From: Pedobacter nyackensis
GTDB lineage: Bacteria > Bacteroidota > Bacteroidia > Sphingobacteriales > Sphingobacteriaceae
Direction: 5' to 3'
NCBI RefSeq assembly: GCF_900176505.1
Contig: NZ_FWYB01000001.1
Location: forward strand, 221,400 to 285,399
DNA length: 64,000 nt
The notes beneath the pieces were generated by a model. It saw only the letters and a list, made by a program, of their open reading frames with translations, had not been told where the DNA came from and made no database searches. Of the stretch, positions 45,138-54,376 are shown one piece after another. The position numbers and the translations under genes were made by a program. Each line of letters begins with the position of its first letter. Position 1 is the first letter of the stretch.

Positions 45138-45145
45138 CAAAAGTA
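45138..45145 (-). promoter_or_regulatory. -7 promoter box (TAnnTTTG) of the thioesterase gene
   Basis: TACTTTTG on the minus strand matches the Bacteroidota -7 consensus TAnnTTTG. It lies 8 nt upstream of the ATG at 45129, so transcription would start at or just before the start codon. Confidence 0.55.
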
Positions 45146-45187
45146 AATAAAAATGAACATACATCAGCAGAACGGATGAATGGGGGA

Positions 45188-46456
45188 CTACTTTCTTAAA
45201 GTACTGATGTTGCTATAGCCAATCAGTTCTTCCCATCTCGCACCCGGTTTTCTGTAGTATGCATAAACCTGGTAGGTATTTGCAGTTTCAAAGAATGAAC
45301 CTTCAAAAATTGCCTGGTCAGTTTTACCGGTTTCCTTATTCAGCCAAACATATTTGTAGTCGTACAAGCCCTGTTTCAATAAGATATTGCCGTAAAAGCG
45401 ACGCTTTGAAGCGTCATAAGTCATTTTACTGCTTTCATCCAGTATATAATTGTTAAAACGACCTACCACATAGACATCCCCATTGGAAGTAGGAGGGGTA
45501 GCGTTTAAGGTGAAAAATATACGGGCATAATCGCTATCTGTATTGTTATCTCTTCCATCGGCATTGCGGATAAAGAAGTTGCCATTCTCATCTACCAGAT
45601 TGGTGTACTTCGGCTTATTTCCATTTACATCTTGAAACAAGACGACTTCGTTGCCCAGGTTTCTACTAATCTCCTGCACATTCTCTCCTTTGTATCGGAA
45701 ATTGCGGATGTCAAATTTCCTAAACTGATTGCCTCCTGGGAAATCGTTTGCAGTAATTTCGCTGTATACCAATGAACCCGGTTTGATGAAAGAAGGTTTG
45801 GTGTTTACAATAGCTGTTTGCGGATTGCCATTTTGCATCACTATAGCCTTCAGGTCGGAATGCGAATTCTGTATTGGCGTTTTGTGGAAGATCGTGAAAT
45901 TGATCTTTTGGTTGCTAAATCGCAATGGTACCTGCGAGCTGGCGATAGCTTCGATGCCGATATCCACCATGTTTTCTACAATATAAAAACGTTGCGAAAT
46001 GACAGGCTTTTGCTGATTACCGTCCTCATAAACCTTCAGGAGATAGTTCCCCGAAATTTTAGGCTTAATCTGATCATTGGGCAGGGTAAGCTGGTAATTT
46101 GTATATTTTTGAAGGGTATTGAACGAATATTTATAATTATTGATGCGGTCTTCGGATATGCCATCAAGGTAATCGATGGTAGAGATTCGTGATGATTTCC
46201 AGTCCGAGGTGCAATGCTCTACGGTATACCAGTAAATTTTGCTGCCACCATTCAGGTCATCAAACGAAAATACCAGCTGCTCGTTCGATTTTAGTGTGAT
46301 AACAGGGATGGATTGTTCTTTTTTAGCGTTGTAACATTGCACAGTTTTAATCTGCGGCAAGTATACTTTATTGTCGTAAACAAACTGCTGGTTTTGTGCC
46401 CCGGCAATTTGAATGCTCAATAGGAGCAAAAAGAACAATCCTATCCGTTTTATCAT
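45188..46456 (-). CDS. type IX secretion system plug protein (DUF5103)
   Basis: A 422-residue exported protein with a signal peptide ([21 protein letters not shown]). It belongs to the DUF5103 family, described as the Plug that closes the SprA translocon of the Bacteroidota type IX secretion system. Typical features are the N-terminal FSFDDLNGGSKIYWYTVEHC strand pair, the TLPNDQIKPKISGNYLLKVY Ig-like domain, and the YDASKRRFYGNILLKQGLYDYKYVW C-terminal region. Its stop codon side is free, and its start overlaps the ABC-F stop by 4 nt (ATGA), so the two are co-transcribed. It shows that the organism encodes T9SS. Confidence 0.9.
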   Translation of the reverse strand: MIKRIGLFFLLLLSIQIAGAQNQQFVYDNKVYLPQIKTVQCYNAKKEQSIPVITLKSNEQLVFSFDDLNGGSKIYWYTVEHCTSDWKSSRISTIDYLDGISEDRINNYKYSFNTLQKYTNYQLTLPNDQIKPKISGNYLLKVYEDGNQQKPVISQRFYIVENMVDIGIEAIASSQVPLRFSNQKINFTIFHKTPIQNSHSDLKAIVMQNGNPQTAIVNTKPSFIKPGSLVYSEITANDFPGGNQFRKFDIRNFRYKGENVQEISRNLGNEVVLFQDVNGNKPKYTNLVDENGNFFIRNADGRDNNTDSDYARIFFTLNATPPTSNGDVYVVGRFNNYILDESSKMTYDASKRRFYGNILLKQGLYDYKYVWLNKETGKTDQAIFEGSFFETANTYQVYAYYRKPGARWEELIGYSNISTLRK

Positions 46457-48366
46457 TTCGTTTCCAGTTCCATAATCTGCGAAGCCAAATCTTCCCAGTT
46501 TTTTTGTGCTGTATCCAGCAAGAATTTAGCTGATGAATATTCCTTATTGGCTTCTGCTAATTTGCCTGCGTTCGAATAAACCCCCTCATCAGCAATTTTT
46601 GCTTCAATGGTTTTTACGCTTTGCTCAAAAGCGGCAATTTCCTGCTCCATTTTCTGCAACTGATCATTCAGTTTTTTAAGCTGTTGCTGTGCATTCGGAG
46701 TAGTTTTTACCTCAACCTTAGGTTTTACTTCTTTCTCCTGTTTTACCGGGATACTTGTAGGAACCGGTTGCGGTCTTTTAGCATTCCATTCTTCATACTC
46801 TGCGTATGTACCTGGATATTCCTTAATGTCTTTATCTTCGATGAACCAGATCTTATTGGCTACATTATCAAGGAAATACCTATCGTGGGATACTGCAATG
46901 AAAGTACCTTCATACTGCTGTAAAGCCTGGATTAGGATGTTTACAGATTGTATGTCAAGGTGGTTGGTAGGCTCATCCAGAATCAGGAAGTTCGAATCAG
47001 TAGTTAATGATTTAGCCAGGGCAACCCTCGACTTTTCTCCTCCTGAAAGTACCTTGATCTTTTTGAAAACATCATCTCCCGTGAAAAGGAAACAGCCCAA
47101 AATACCACGAAGCTCGGTATCGGTATGCTTAGGTGCAAAAGCCTGTAGCTCTTCTAAAATGGTATTTTCAAGGTGTAATGATTCCAGTTGATGCTGTGCA
47201 AAGAAGGTGGTGGTTACATTGTGACCTGTTTCGCATGTTCCTTCAAATCCTTCGGCACCGGCAATCATACGCAATAAGGTAGATTTACCTTTACCGTTGG
47301 CACCAATCAGGGCAATTTTATCTCCCTTTTCAATTAAACCATCCGCTTTTCTAAGAATTTCTATATTAGGATAGCTTTTATAAGCGTCTTCAATACGGAT
47401 TACATGACGACCTGAAGGCTTTGAGAATTTAAACTGGAAGTTAACCGTTGGGTTATCATCGTCTACATCTTCTACACGTTCCAGTTTATCCAGGGCTTTT
47501 ATCCTTGATTGTGCCATTTTAGCTTTTGATGCTTTGGCTCTGAAACGTTCAATTAATTTTTCTTCCTGCTTGATCTTAGCCTGTTGGTTTTTAAACTCTC
47601 CTTTTTGGATTTCACCTCTTAGTGCTTTTTCCTCTAAATAGAAAGTGTAGTTACCAGCGTATGGAGTAAGTTTTCCTTTGCGGGATTCAACAATCTTGTT
47701 GACAACTTTGTCTAAGAAGTATCTATCGTGAGAAACAATCACAATAGCGCCTTCAAACCCAAGTAAGTAAGTTTCCAGCCATTTGATGGAAGGTAAATCC
47801 ATGTGGTTGGTCGGCTCATCCAGTAATAGGATATCCGGGGTTTGTAAAAGGATTTTTGCAAGCATTACCCTCATCCGCCAACCTCCCGAAAAGGTATTAA
47901 GCGGTCTGTGTTGGTCTTGAGTACTAAAACCCAAACCAGCCAGAATTTCATTAGCGCGGTATTCGATGTTATATCCGTCTAAAGCTTCAAATTCCTGTTG
48001 CTTATCGCTCAGTTTATTTAATACTTCTTCTGAATAATCTGTTTCAATCTTTTTTAATAATTCTTCAATTTCATCGTGCAGTTGGTTCTGGCGCTCAAAA
48101 GCCTCCATTGCTACGTGCAAAATGGTATGATGTGAATCGTATGAAAGTAAATCCTGGTTCAGGTAGCCAATTTTCAAGTCTTTCGACATAGAAATCGAAC
48201 CCGAAGAAGGTGCGTATTCTCCAACAATTATTTTTAGTAAGGTAGATTTTCCCGTTCCATTGGCACCAATAAGCCCAATTCTCTCTCCTGGTTTAATGTG
48301 CCAGTCTGCTTCATCGTATAATGCCCTAGAGCCCAGCAGGAATGTTAAGTCGTTTATAGAAATCAT
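46453..48366 (-). CDS. ABC-F family ATPase
   Basis: A protein of about 637 residues from ATG 48366 ([20 protein letters not shown]). It has two ABC ATPase domains with Walker A motifs GANGTGKST and GANGKGKST, signatures FSGGWRMR and LSGGEKSR, and Walker [12 protein letters not shown] and [11 protein letters not shown], joined by a Lys-rich helical linker. The C-terminal 90 residues form a coiled coil ([20 protein letters not shown]) as in Uup/YdiF-type proteins. With no membrane domain it acts on the ribosome. The upstream in-frame start at 48384 is rejected because it lies upstream of the likely transcription start. A TATTTTTG box at 48374-48381 is about 7 nt from the ATG. Confidence 0.92.
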   Translation of the reverse strand: MISINDLTFLLGSRALYDEADWHIKPGERIGLIGANGTGKSTLLKIIVGEYAPSSGSISMSKDLKIGYLNQDLLSYDSHHTILHVAMEAFERQNQLHDEIEELLKKIETDYSEEVLNKLSDKQQEFEALDGYNIEYRANEILAGLGFSTQDQHRPLNTFSGGWRMRVMLAKILLQTPDILLLDEPTNHMDLPSIKWLETYLLGFEGAIVIVSHDRYFLDKVVNKIVESRKGKLTPYAGNYTFYLEEKALRGEIQKGEFKNQQAKIKQEEKLIERFRAKASKAKMAQSRIKALDKLERVEDVDDDNPTVNFQFKFSKPSGRHVIRIEDAYKSYPNIEILRKADGLIEKGDKIALIGANGKGKSTLLRMIAGAEGFEGTCETGHNVTTTFFAQHQLESLHLENTILEELQAFAPKHTDTELRGILGCFLFTGDDVFKKIKVLSGGEKSRVALAKSLTTDSNFLILDEPTNHLDIQSVNILIQALQQYEGTFIAVSHDRYFLDNVANKIWFIEDKDIKEYPGTYAEYEEWNAKRPQPVPTSIPVKQEKEVKPKVEVKTTPNAQQQLKKLNDQLQKMEQEIAAFEQSVKTIEAKIADEGVYSNAGKLAEANKEYSSAKFLLDTAQKNWEDLASQIMELETK

Positions 48367-48373
48367 TTGGGTG

Positions 48374-48381
48374 CAAAAATA
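48374..48381 (-). promoter_or_regulatory. -7 promoter box (TAnnTTTG) of the ABC-F gene
   Basis: TATTTTTG on the minus strand matches the Bacteroidota -7 consensus. With the ATG only 7 nt away it implies a leaderless or near-leaderless mRNA and supports start 48366. Confidence 0.55.
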
Positions 48382-48425
48382 CACTTTTGCAGCTAATTTT
48401 CCTCAACGTTCCTTATCTTCGCGCC

Positions 48426-49460
48426 ATGTATCAGCTAATTAAACCTATATTTTTCAAGTTCGACCCTGAAAAAGTGCATTATTTTGTAGTTCAACGCTTA
48501 AAATGGTTTAACGATCATTTTCCATTGGGCAAAACAATTCTGCGCAGCAGCTTTGATGTGAACATTAAAGGTCTGGAACGTGAGGTCTTTGGAATTAAAT
48601 TTAAAAACCCGGTAGGACTTGCAGCTGGTTTTGATAAGAATGGCGAGTACATCGAGGCGCTAAGTAATCTAGGCTTCGGTTTTATTGAAGTCGGCACGGT
48701 AACGCCATTGCCACAAACTGGTAATGATAAGCCAAGGATGTTCCGTTTGGAAGAAGACAGCGCGCTGATTAACCGAATGGGCTTTAACAACAAAGGTGTG
48801 GATACGCTTGCAGAAAGACTGAGACTATTAAAGAGTAAGCATAGCGATATTGTTGTGGGTGGTAACATCGGTAAAAATAAAAATACCCCGAATGAAGATG
48901 CCGTAAGTGATTATATCAAGTGTTTTGATCGCTTGTTTGATGTGGTTGATTACTTTGTAGTGAATGTAAGTTCGCCAAATACGCCCGGATTAAGGGAGTT
49001 GCAGGAAAAGGAGCCATTGATGAATCTTTTAAATACGTTGCAACAACGTAATAGTAAAAACGGAGTATCCAGACCTATACTATTAAAAATTGCTCCTGAC
49101 TTAACCAATGAGCAGCTGGATGATATTGTAGAGATTGTATTGGAGACCAAAATAGCGGGTGTTATAGCAACGAATACGACGATAGACAAAAACGGTCTGT
49201 ATAGTCCGGAAAAGGTGACTAATGAAGCTGGTGGTTTAAGTGGTAAGCCTTTAACGGTACGCTCAACAGAAGTGATTAAATACATATCTGATAAATCGAA
49301 TAAAGCTTTCCCTATCATTGGGGTTGGTGGAATTCATACTCCTCAGGATGCTAAAGATAAGCTGGAAGCAGGTGCATCTTTAGTTCAATTGTATACCGGC
49401 TTTATTTATGAAGGTCCTGGTATCGTGAAAAGAATCTGTAAAGAATTAGTGAAGTCTTAG
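48426..49460 (+). CDS. pyrD: dihydroorotate dehydrogenase (quinone), class 2
   Basis: A 344-residue class 2 DHODH: an N-terminal helical membrane-binding segment ([20 protein letters not shown]) and an FMN barrel. Key motifs are [56 protein letters not shown] (with the class 2 catalytic Ser), [23 protein letters not shown] and [12 protein letters not shown]. It oxidises dihydroorotate to orotate with quinone reduction at the inner membrane, the fourth step of pyrimidine synthesis. ATG 48426 is chosen over 48387, which would add an atypical N-terminus. It is divergent from the ABC-F gene and followed by a hairpin terminator. Confidence 0.95.
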   Translation: MYQLIKPIFFKFDPEKVHYFVVQRLKWFNDHFPLGKTILRSSFDVNIKGLEREVFGIKFKNPVGLAAGFDKNGEYIEALSNLGFGFIEVGTVTPLPQTGNDKPRMFRLEEDSALINRMGFNNKGVDTLAERLRLLKSKHSDIVVGGNIGKNKNTPNEDAVSDYIKCFDRLFDVVDYFVVNVSSPNTPGLRELQEKEPLMNLLNTLQQRNSKNGVSRPILLKIAPDLTNEQLDDIVEIVLETKIAGVIATNTTIDKNGLYSPEKVTNEAGGLSGKPLTVRSTEVIKYISDKSNKAFPIIGVGGIHTPQDAKDKLEAGASLVQLYTGFIYEGPGIVKRICKELVKS

Positions 49461-49471
49461 TCTATGGCTGA

Positions 49472-49531
49472 ATGCCGTTCGGCATGGGCTTAAAAAAGAA
49501 CACCCAGAAGTGCTAAAAGCGCTCCTGGGTG
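49472..49531 (+). terminator. two hairpins downstream of pyrD
   Basis: A small perfect hairpin ATGCCGTTCGGCAT (49472-49485) is followed by a 14-bp stem with two mismatches (49501-49514 / 49518-49531, CACCCAGAAGTGCT). The T tract after the stem is weak. The pair probably ends the pyrD transcript. The rest of the 49461-49863 gap shows no convincing gene. Confidence 0.55.
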
Positions 49532-49808
49532 TATATGGCCTCAATATGTAATAGTATCGAAATTAATCAGCAAGCGTTCAATGATTTGAAGCTTAAACGT
49601 TTGCTTAACCATGGTGCAAATGTAAGAAAAATATTCGAATAAGCACCATCTGTCCTTCATGTATACTAATAAAAATGCTTTTTCATTGCTTATGCCCTGA
49701 TTACGAGGAGTGTTTTTTTTGTGAATGTAGTGTTTGAAGGTAGTAGTATAGCGAGCAGTACGAAGACTAAGCTGTTTCCAGGAATTGAAAGGTGGAGTTT
49801 TTGAGCAT

Positions 49809-49841
49809 AAAAAAAGCACCTCTGTTTTGCAGAGATGCTTT
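49809..49841 (-). terminator. Rho-independent terminator of the 58-aa gene
   Basis: A 12-bp stem (49813-49824 / 49830-49841, one mismatch) is followed on the minus strand by T7. It lies 23 bp after the stop of the small basic protein gene. Confidence 0.8.
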
Positions 49842-49863
49842 AATGTTTTTAGTTAAAGAGAAC

Positions 49864-50040
49864 TTATGCTTTAGCAGTAAGTTGAGCTAAAACAGCGTTG
49901 TTTTTAGCTAACTGATCTTTACTAGATTGTCTTGATCTGCTACCCAATTCGATGTTAGTAGCTAATTTTAAAAATTTCACATCTAATTTTGCGAAAGTTT
50001 TATTTCTTCTGTCTTTTCTTTTTAATCTGGTAACTGCCAT
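49864..50040 (-). CDS. small basic conserved-type protein (58 aa)
   Basis: A 58-residue, strongly basic protein starting MAVTRLKRKDRRNKTFAKLD, with a helical Leu/Ala-rich rest (DQLAKNNAVLAQLTAKA). It is placed 28 bp after tRNA-Cys and followed by its own terminator, so it is very likely expressed, perhaps together with the tRNA. The Lys/Arg-rich N-terminus suggests nucleic-acid or ribosome binding (inference). I recall similar short genes in related genomes but know no function. Confidence 0.75.
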   Translation of the reverse strand: MAVTRLKRKDRRNKTFAKLDVKFLKLATNIELGSRSRQSSKDQLAKNNAVLAQLTAKA

Positions 50041-50068
50041 GTCAATCTTTTTTATTTATTAATAAATC

Positions 50069-50142
50069 TGGAGGTCGAGAGCGGATTCGAACCGCTGTAG
50101 GAGGTTTTGCAGACCTCTGCCTAGCCACTCGGCCACTCGACC
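50069..50142 (-). tRNA. tRNA-Cys (GCA)
   Basis: A full cloverleaf on the minus strand. The 7-bp acceptor is GGTCGAG / CTCGACC with discriminator U73 (expected for Cys) and an encoded CCA. The anticodon loop has GCA, the T arm has GGTTCGAATCC and the D arm has GGCCGAGTGGCTAGGC. A TACTTTTG promoter box lies about 18 bp upstream (50161-50168). Confidence 0.95.
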
Positions 50143-50160
50143 TGTTTTAAATTCAGGTTG

Positions 50161-50168
50161 CAAAAGTA
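50161..50168 (-). promoter_or_regulatory. -7 promoter box of tRNA-Cys
   Basis: TACTTTTG on the minus strand fits TAnnTTTG and lies 18 nt before the tRNA 5' end, leaving a short leader. Confidence 0.55.
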
Positions 50169-50191
50169 ATGATTTAAAATTAGGATGCAAT

Positions 50192-50941
50192 TTATTTTTG
50201 AAAATTTCTGCAGATATCTGCACATAATATGGCGGCAGAGATCGCAACGTTCAAAGACTCAGCGCCTCCGGTGCGTGGAATAGTTACCGGATTTGTAATT
50301 AATTTCATCACCTCAGGAGTAATTCCTTGTCCTTCGTTACCTAAAATCACCAATCCTTCCTTGCCCCAGTCTGTTTTATACATGCTTTTTCCGTCTAAAA
50401 CAGCACCAAATATGGGCATTTTAGTGTTTTTTAAGACTGAAGGCAGGTCTTCGTAGTAAATATTTACCCTGCTTAAGGATCCCATTGTTGCCTGGACTGT
50501 TTTTGGATTGTAGACCTCTACACAGTTGTTTGAGCAGATGATTTGCTTAAAGCCAAACCAATCCGCTGTGCGGATAATGGTACCCATGTTTCCTGGATCC
50601 TGTATACCGTCGAGCACCAAAGAAAAAGTATTTTTTAGAATTTCTGTATTAAATACCGGAGGCTTGGGGATGTTTACCAAAGCCAATATTCCCTGAGGGG
50701 TTTGTAAAGTACTAATCTTGTCCAGTTCCGCGTTGTTTACTTCAAATAACTTTATATTTGCCGGTAGCGCAGGGAGTAACGCATGATATTGGGGCAGGTA
50801 ATAGATGCTGTGTACCTGAAAATTGGATTGAATAAATTCTTCAATGGATTTTATACCTTCAATAATAAATATCCCGTTTTCTTTGCGGTACTTTTTTTGA
50901 TGTAACGATTTTATAAAACTTATCTGAGATTTTGAAAGCAT
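50192..50941 (-). CDS. TrmH/SpoU-family RNA 2'-O-methyltransferase
   Basis: A protein of about 249 residues from ATG 50941 (MLSKSQISFIKSLHQKKYRK). The N-terminal substrate-binding domain carries the ENGIFIIEGIKSIEEF pattern. The C-terminal SPOUT trefoil-knot domain has motif 1 DGIQDPGNMGTIIRTADWFG, motif 2 LVILGNEGQGI and motif 3 IPRTGGAESLNVAISAAIL. It methylates ribose 2'-OH in rRNA or tRNA using SAM; the target nucleotide is not predictable. Its start region overlaps by 10 bp the divergent start of the Omp85 lipoprotein gene, so both translation starts and their promoters are interlocked. Confidence 0.9.
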   Translation of the reverse strand: MLSKSQISFIKSLHQKKYRKENGIFIIEGIKSIEEFIQSNFQVHSIYYLPQYHALLPALPANIKLFEVNNAELDKISTLQTPQGILALVNIPKPPVFNTEILKNTFSLVLDGIQDPGNMGTIIRTADWFGFKQIICSNNCVEVYNPKTVQATMGSLSRVNIYYEDLPSVLKNTKMPIFGAVLDGKSMYKTDWGKEGLVILGNEGQGITPEVMKLITNPVTIPRTGGAESLNVAISAAILCADICRNFQK

Positions 50942-53331
50942 ACCACGATTATAAAAAAAATGTCTTGTTTCGTGCAATATTACTATTTATTATTGTTTTT
51001 GTTACAGCATGTTCATCAACAAAGTACATTGCGAATAACCAGTCGATCGTGAAAAAGGTAGTCATTGACAGCGTCAATAAACAGTTCGAAGAGGAAGTTT
51101 ACAATTATATTCAAAAAGATATTCGTCCTACGGCCAAGTTCAGTATCAACGTGCTAATCTATAATATGTTCAATACTAAAGATGGACGTTATAAAACAAG
51201 TAACATCAGACCTTTGGGTACGCCTCCTCCGATTCTGGACAGTACGTTAGTTGAAATTTCGCGCAATCAGATTGAAAAATACCTGAAGAGCAAGGGCTAT
51301 TTCAATGCAACTGTTGAGTCGGATATAAAAGTTAAGAATAAAAGGGCTGAAGTTTTTTTTAAAGCGCATCCCGGAACGGCTTTTTCGGTTAACAAGGTGA
51401 CCTTTGAAATTCCGGATGAACAGGTTAAGTCACTATATTTTTCCAATAAAGGCGTATTCACCCACTTGAAGGAAGGAATGCGGTATGATGACGATTCTTT
51501 AGCCTATGAGCGGGATCAGATTCACCAGTTGCTGAGGCAACATGGGTATTTTGATTTCTCTCGTCCTTATGTTAAGTTTTCGGTAGATTCTAATCTAAAT
51601 GTAAGCAAGGCCAATGTAACATTGATTATTGATAACCCCCTCGATAAACCTAAACACGAGCAGTTTAAAATAGGAGAAATTAATATTTTGGTTGCGCCTA
51701 ATTCAGATGGTTTCCCTCCGGATTCCACCTATAAAATGAACGAGCGGATTTTTAGGGGACTAAGGTATACTGACCTTTCGAAGAAGTTCCGGAGAAATCC
51801 GATTACCAGGTATAATTATTTGCAACAGGGGCAATTGTATGATGTCAGAAATGAGAATTTAACATACGATCGCCTATATGAACTTAACGTTTTTAAAAAC
51901 GTTAAAATTGATTACAACAGGCCTGCCGACAGTTTGAATGTGGTAAATCCGGTAATTCAACTGATTCCTCAAAAGATCATGAGCAACAGGATTGAAGGAG
52001 AGGTGCCTTTTAATGCTGGTACCGTCGGTTTTACGTTGAGTAATACTTATACCAACAATAACCTTTTTAGGGGAGCAGAGCGGTTTGAATTTCAAATTAA
52101 GGGAGGTTTGCAGGCGAGACTGGGGCAAGGTAATTCTGTTTTCAGTGAAATTTACCAGCGGGATTTTTCTGTAAGTACAAATCTTAAGGTACCGCGTTTG
52201 ATGATCCCTTTTATGCGGGCCAGACCGAGTAGAGGAGGAATGCCACATACCGTATTCTCGGCCAGTTATGTTTACGCGTTGCAAAAAGATCTTTTCCAGC
52301 GTAAAGTAGTCCTTACTTCTGTGGCCTATGAATTTATGGAAACAAGGTCTAAATTTCACTCCATCACACCTATAAATTTCGAATACAGGGTTGGTGGCTT
52401 GTTGTTTGATCCTGAGGATCCGACGAACCCAAATTACGAAATCGTTAATAATAATCTGTACAATCTGGCCTTGTTAACCAGAAGGAATGTGACTTTCGGT
52501 ATTAAGTATACCTATTCAATGAATGCCGAGAAATTACTTACCACTGGAAATTTCCTATATTTTAGGGGTGATATGGATATGGCAGGTAATATGCTGCAGG
52601 GTTTTACGCGTCTTTTAGGGCGTAAGCACTATCCTGAAAATGATGATTTTGCAGAGGTCTTTGGTTTGCCATTTAACCAGTATGTACGACCTGAAGTTGA
52701 TGTGCGCTGGTATAAAGGGTTGGGTGGAGAACAGCAATTTGTGGCCAGGTTAAATGCCGGTATTGGTTATGCATATGGCAATTCTGTGGAAGTGCCTTTT
52801 GAGAAAAAGTTTTACGCGGGTGGATCAAGTGGCGTACGTGCCTGGCAGGCCAGAACCCTTGGCCCTGGAAACTATAACAGAGGGGAAACCATTACAAGTG
52901 AAGTGGCAAGAAGAGCGCTTTTTGGTCTCGATCAGATTGGAGAGCTTCATATCGAGTCCAACCTGGAATACCGGTACAAATTGCTGAATAAATTTTTTGG
53001 TGCAAAGCTTAAAGGTGCAGTCTTTTTAGATGCAGGAAACATTTGGAATGTCCAAAATGGTTCATCGGAAACAAGATTCAATCTTAAGTCTTTAGGTAAT
53101 CAGATCGCCATTGGGGCAGGTACAGGATTCAGGTACGATGTTCAGTATTTTGTATTCAGGTTTGACGTTGGTTTAAAGCTTAAAGATCCTCAGTTTAGGG
53201 GCTCTGATCAGTGGGTAATCAGTAAGTTCCTGGGGGGCGGAAAAGCCTTTAGGGATGCTTATGATGCAGCCAATACGCCAGATAGTTATCGCTTTGTACA
53301 ATACAACTTTGGTATTGGCATGCCCTTTTAA
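50932..53331 (+). CDS. tamL: Omp85-family outer-membrane lipoprotein (TamL-like)
   Basis: A 799-residue protein with a lipoprotein signal peptide ending LFIIVFVTACSS, so it is lipidated at the Cys. The N-terminal half has POTRA-like repeats (IEKYLKSKGYFNATVESDIK, IHQLLRQHGYFDFSRPYVKF, YDVRNENLTYDRLYELNVFK). The C-terminal half is an outer-membrane barrel with the Omp85 hallmark near KKFYAGGSSGVRAWQARTLG and LGNQIAIGAGTGFRYD. Lipidated TamA-like proteins of Bacteroidota are called TamL and assist outer-membrane protein assembly, usually with TamB; no tamB lies nearby. The gene symbol rests on architecture. The start overlaps the divergent methyltransferase gene. Confidence 0.85.
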   Translation: MKAYHDYKKNVLFRAILLFIIVFVTACSSTKYIANNQSIVKKVVIDSVNKQFEEEVYNYIQKDIRPTAKFSINVLIYNMFNTKDGRYKTSNIRPLGTPPPILDSTLVEISRNQIEKYLKSKGYFNATVESDIKVKNKRAEVFFKAHPGTAFSVNKVTFEIPDEQVKSLYFSNKGVFTHLKEGMRYDDDSLAYERDQIHQLLRQHGYFDFSRPYVKFSVDSNLNVSKANVTLIIDNPLDKPKHEQFKIGEINILVAPNSDGFPPDSTYKMNERIFRGLRYTDLSKKFRRNPITRYNYLQQGQLYDVRNENLTYDRLYELNVFKNVKIDYNRPADSLNVVNPVIQLIPQKIMSNRIEGEVPFNAGTVGFTLSNTYTNNNLFRGAERFEFQIKGGLQARLGQGNSVFSEIYQRDFSVSTNLKVPRLMIPFMRARPSRGGMPHTVFSASYVYALQKDLFQRKVVLTSVAYEFMETRSKFHSITPINFEYRVGGLLFDPEDPTNPNYEIVNNNLYNLALLTRRNVTFGIKYTYSMNAEKLLTTGNFLYFRGDMDMAGNMLQGFTRLLGRKHYPENDDFAEVFGLPFNQYVRPEVDVRWYKGLGGEQQFVARLNAGIGYAYGNSVEVPFEKKFYAGGSSGVRAWQARTLGPGNYNRGETITSEVARRALFGLDQIGELHIESNLEYRYKLLNKFFGAKLKGAVFLDAGNIWNVQNGSSETRFNLKSLGNQIAIGAGTGFRYDVQYFVFRFDVGLKLKDPQFRGSDQWVISKFLGGGKAFRDAYDAANTPDSYRFVQYNFGIGMPF

Positions 53332-53858
53332 AACATCGTCTTTAAACCATCGAATATAGTTTCGAAAAAGGTAGATAAGTTTAGTCCGTTGCTGTGGTTG
53401 AAGTAGATGTAAACAATCAGAATAATCACTGCAACAATGATAAACTTTCTGAATGCAAAGGCAAAAAACACAATAAGGGCAGGGAAAATAATGAGCCACA
53501 TGCTATTGATGGCATAAGGGTTTAATGTACCATCTTTTTTATACACATAAAGTAGTTTGCTATGCGTGCCGGTATCATTTTGGTGTTTGATATAAACAAA
53601 TGCCGAGCGTTCCAGCTGTAAGGGTAGTATAGCTATCCCATCGTGAAAAGTTACCGGTTGCGTAAAGCCGCTTACACTAAACGTATAAGTGCCATTTATC
53701 TTTTCCTGAGGGTTATCTAATGAATCGGCAGCTATGATGGCCAGTTTGCTATTTTTAAGTAGACTCTCCTTAACCACAAAATTATTAATGGCTGCTTTTT
53801 GTGCAAAGGCCGAACCACTGATTGTTAAAAGCAGGAACAGGAAATAAATTTGTCTCAT
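53328..53858 (-). CDS. exported membrane protein of unknown function
   Basis: A 176-residue protein from ATG 53858, chosen because it begins a signal peptide (MRQIYFLFLLLTISGSAFAQ). A beta-rich extracytoplasmic part (about 21-120, TYTFSVSGFTQPVTFHDGIA) is followed by two close hydrophobic helices (about 122-160). No family is recognised. It lies 26 bp after the TspO stop in the same direction and overlaps the convergent Omp85 stop by 4 nt. Confidence 0.7.
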   Translation of the reverse strand: MRQIYFLFLLLTISGSAFAQKAAINNFVVKESLLKNSKLAIIAADSLDNPQEKINGTYTFSVSGFTQPVTFHDGIAILPLQLERSAFVYIKHQNDTGTHSKLLYVYKKDGTLNPYAINSMWLIIFPALIVFFAFAFRKFIIVAVIILIVYIYFNHSNGLNLSTFFETIFDGLKTMF

Positions 53859-53884
53859 TCTATGTAATCGTTTATGATAAGAAA

Positions 53885-54358
53885 TTAGTTCAGTGTATAA
53901 ATGCTGTAAGTTAATACGGTTGCAAAACTTACCCATAAAATATAGGGTATGAAAAGCAAGCCTGCGCGCTTATCAATTTTGTAGAATGTGATTGCATTTA
54001 CAATGACTACAAACAGCAGGAATACCGATTCAAAAACAGCTACGCCGATTTGATGGGCATAAAAGAAAATAAAGGACCACATGACATTCAGCATCAGTTG
54101 GATGAAATAAATGGCTATGGTGCGGGGAAAACGCGTAATGGTATGTCTCTTTTGCCATACCAGATAAGCTGCTATCCCGATAGTGATGAATATAGCTGTC
54201 CACACCGGTGCGAAAATAGAGTTGGGTGGATTGAATGAAGGTTTTGCCAGACTAACATACCAGGTGTTTACAGAACTGGCTGTAAAAAAGGCGCCTAGTG
54301 CTCCAATAGCAAGAGGGATGGCAATGTTAATGGCGAAGGCAATGGGATTGAATTTCAT
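53885..54358 (-). CDS. TspO/MBR family protein
   Basis: A 157-residue five-helix membrane protein. Family signatures include the NTWYVSLAKPSFNPPNSIFAPVWT motif (about 30-54) and the WSFIFFYAHQIGVA and PYILWVSFATVLTYSIYTLN helices at the end. TspO proteins bind porphyrins, tetrapyrroles and sterol-like ligands and are tied to stress responses. Length is normal. It lies in a minus-strand run between two exported proteins of unknown role. Confidence 0.93.
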   Translation of the reverse strand: MKFNPIAFAINIAIPLAIGALGAFFTASSVNTWYVSLAKPSFNPPNSIFAPVWTAIFITIGIAAYLVWQKRHTITRFPRTIAIYFIQLMLNVMWSFIFFYAHQIGVAVFESVFLLFVVIVNAITFYKIDKRAGLLFIPYILWVSFATVLTYSIYTLN

Positions 54359-54376
54359 GGTAGGTAGATGTTAGCG

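Noticed and set aside
49541..49819. 92-codon minus-strand open frame between pyrD and the 58-aa gene
   Set aside because: It is Cys/Trp/Tyr-rich with atypical composition and overlaps a terminator hairpin; no promoter or family supports it.
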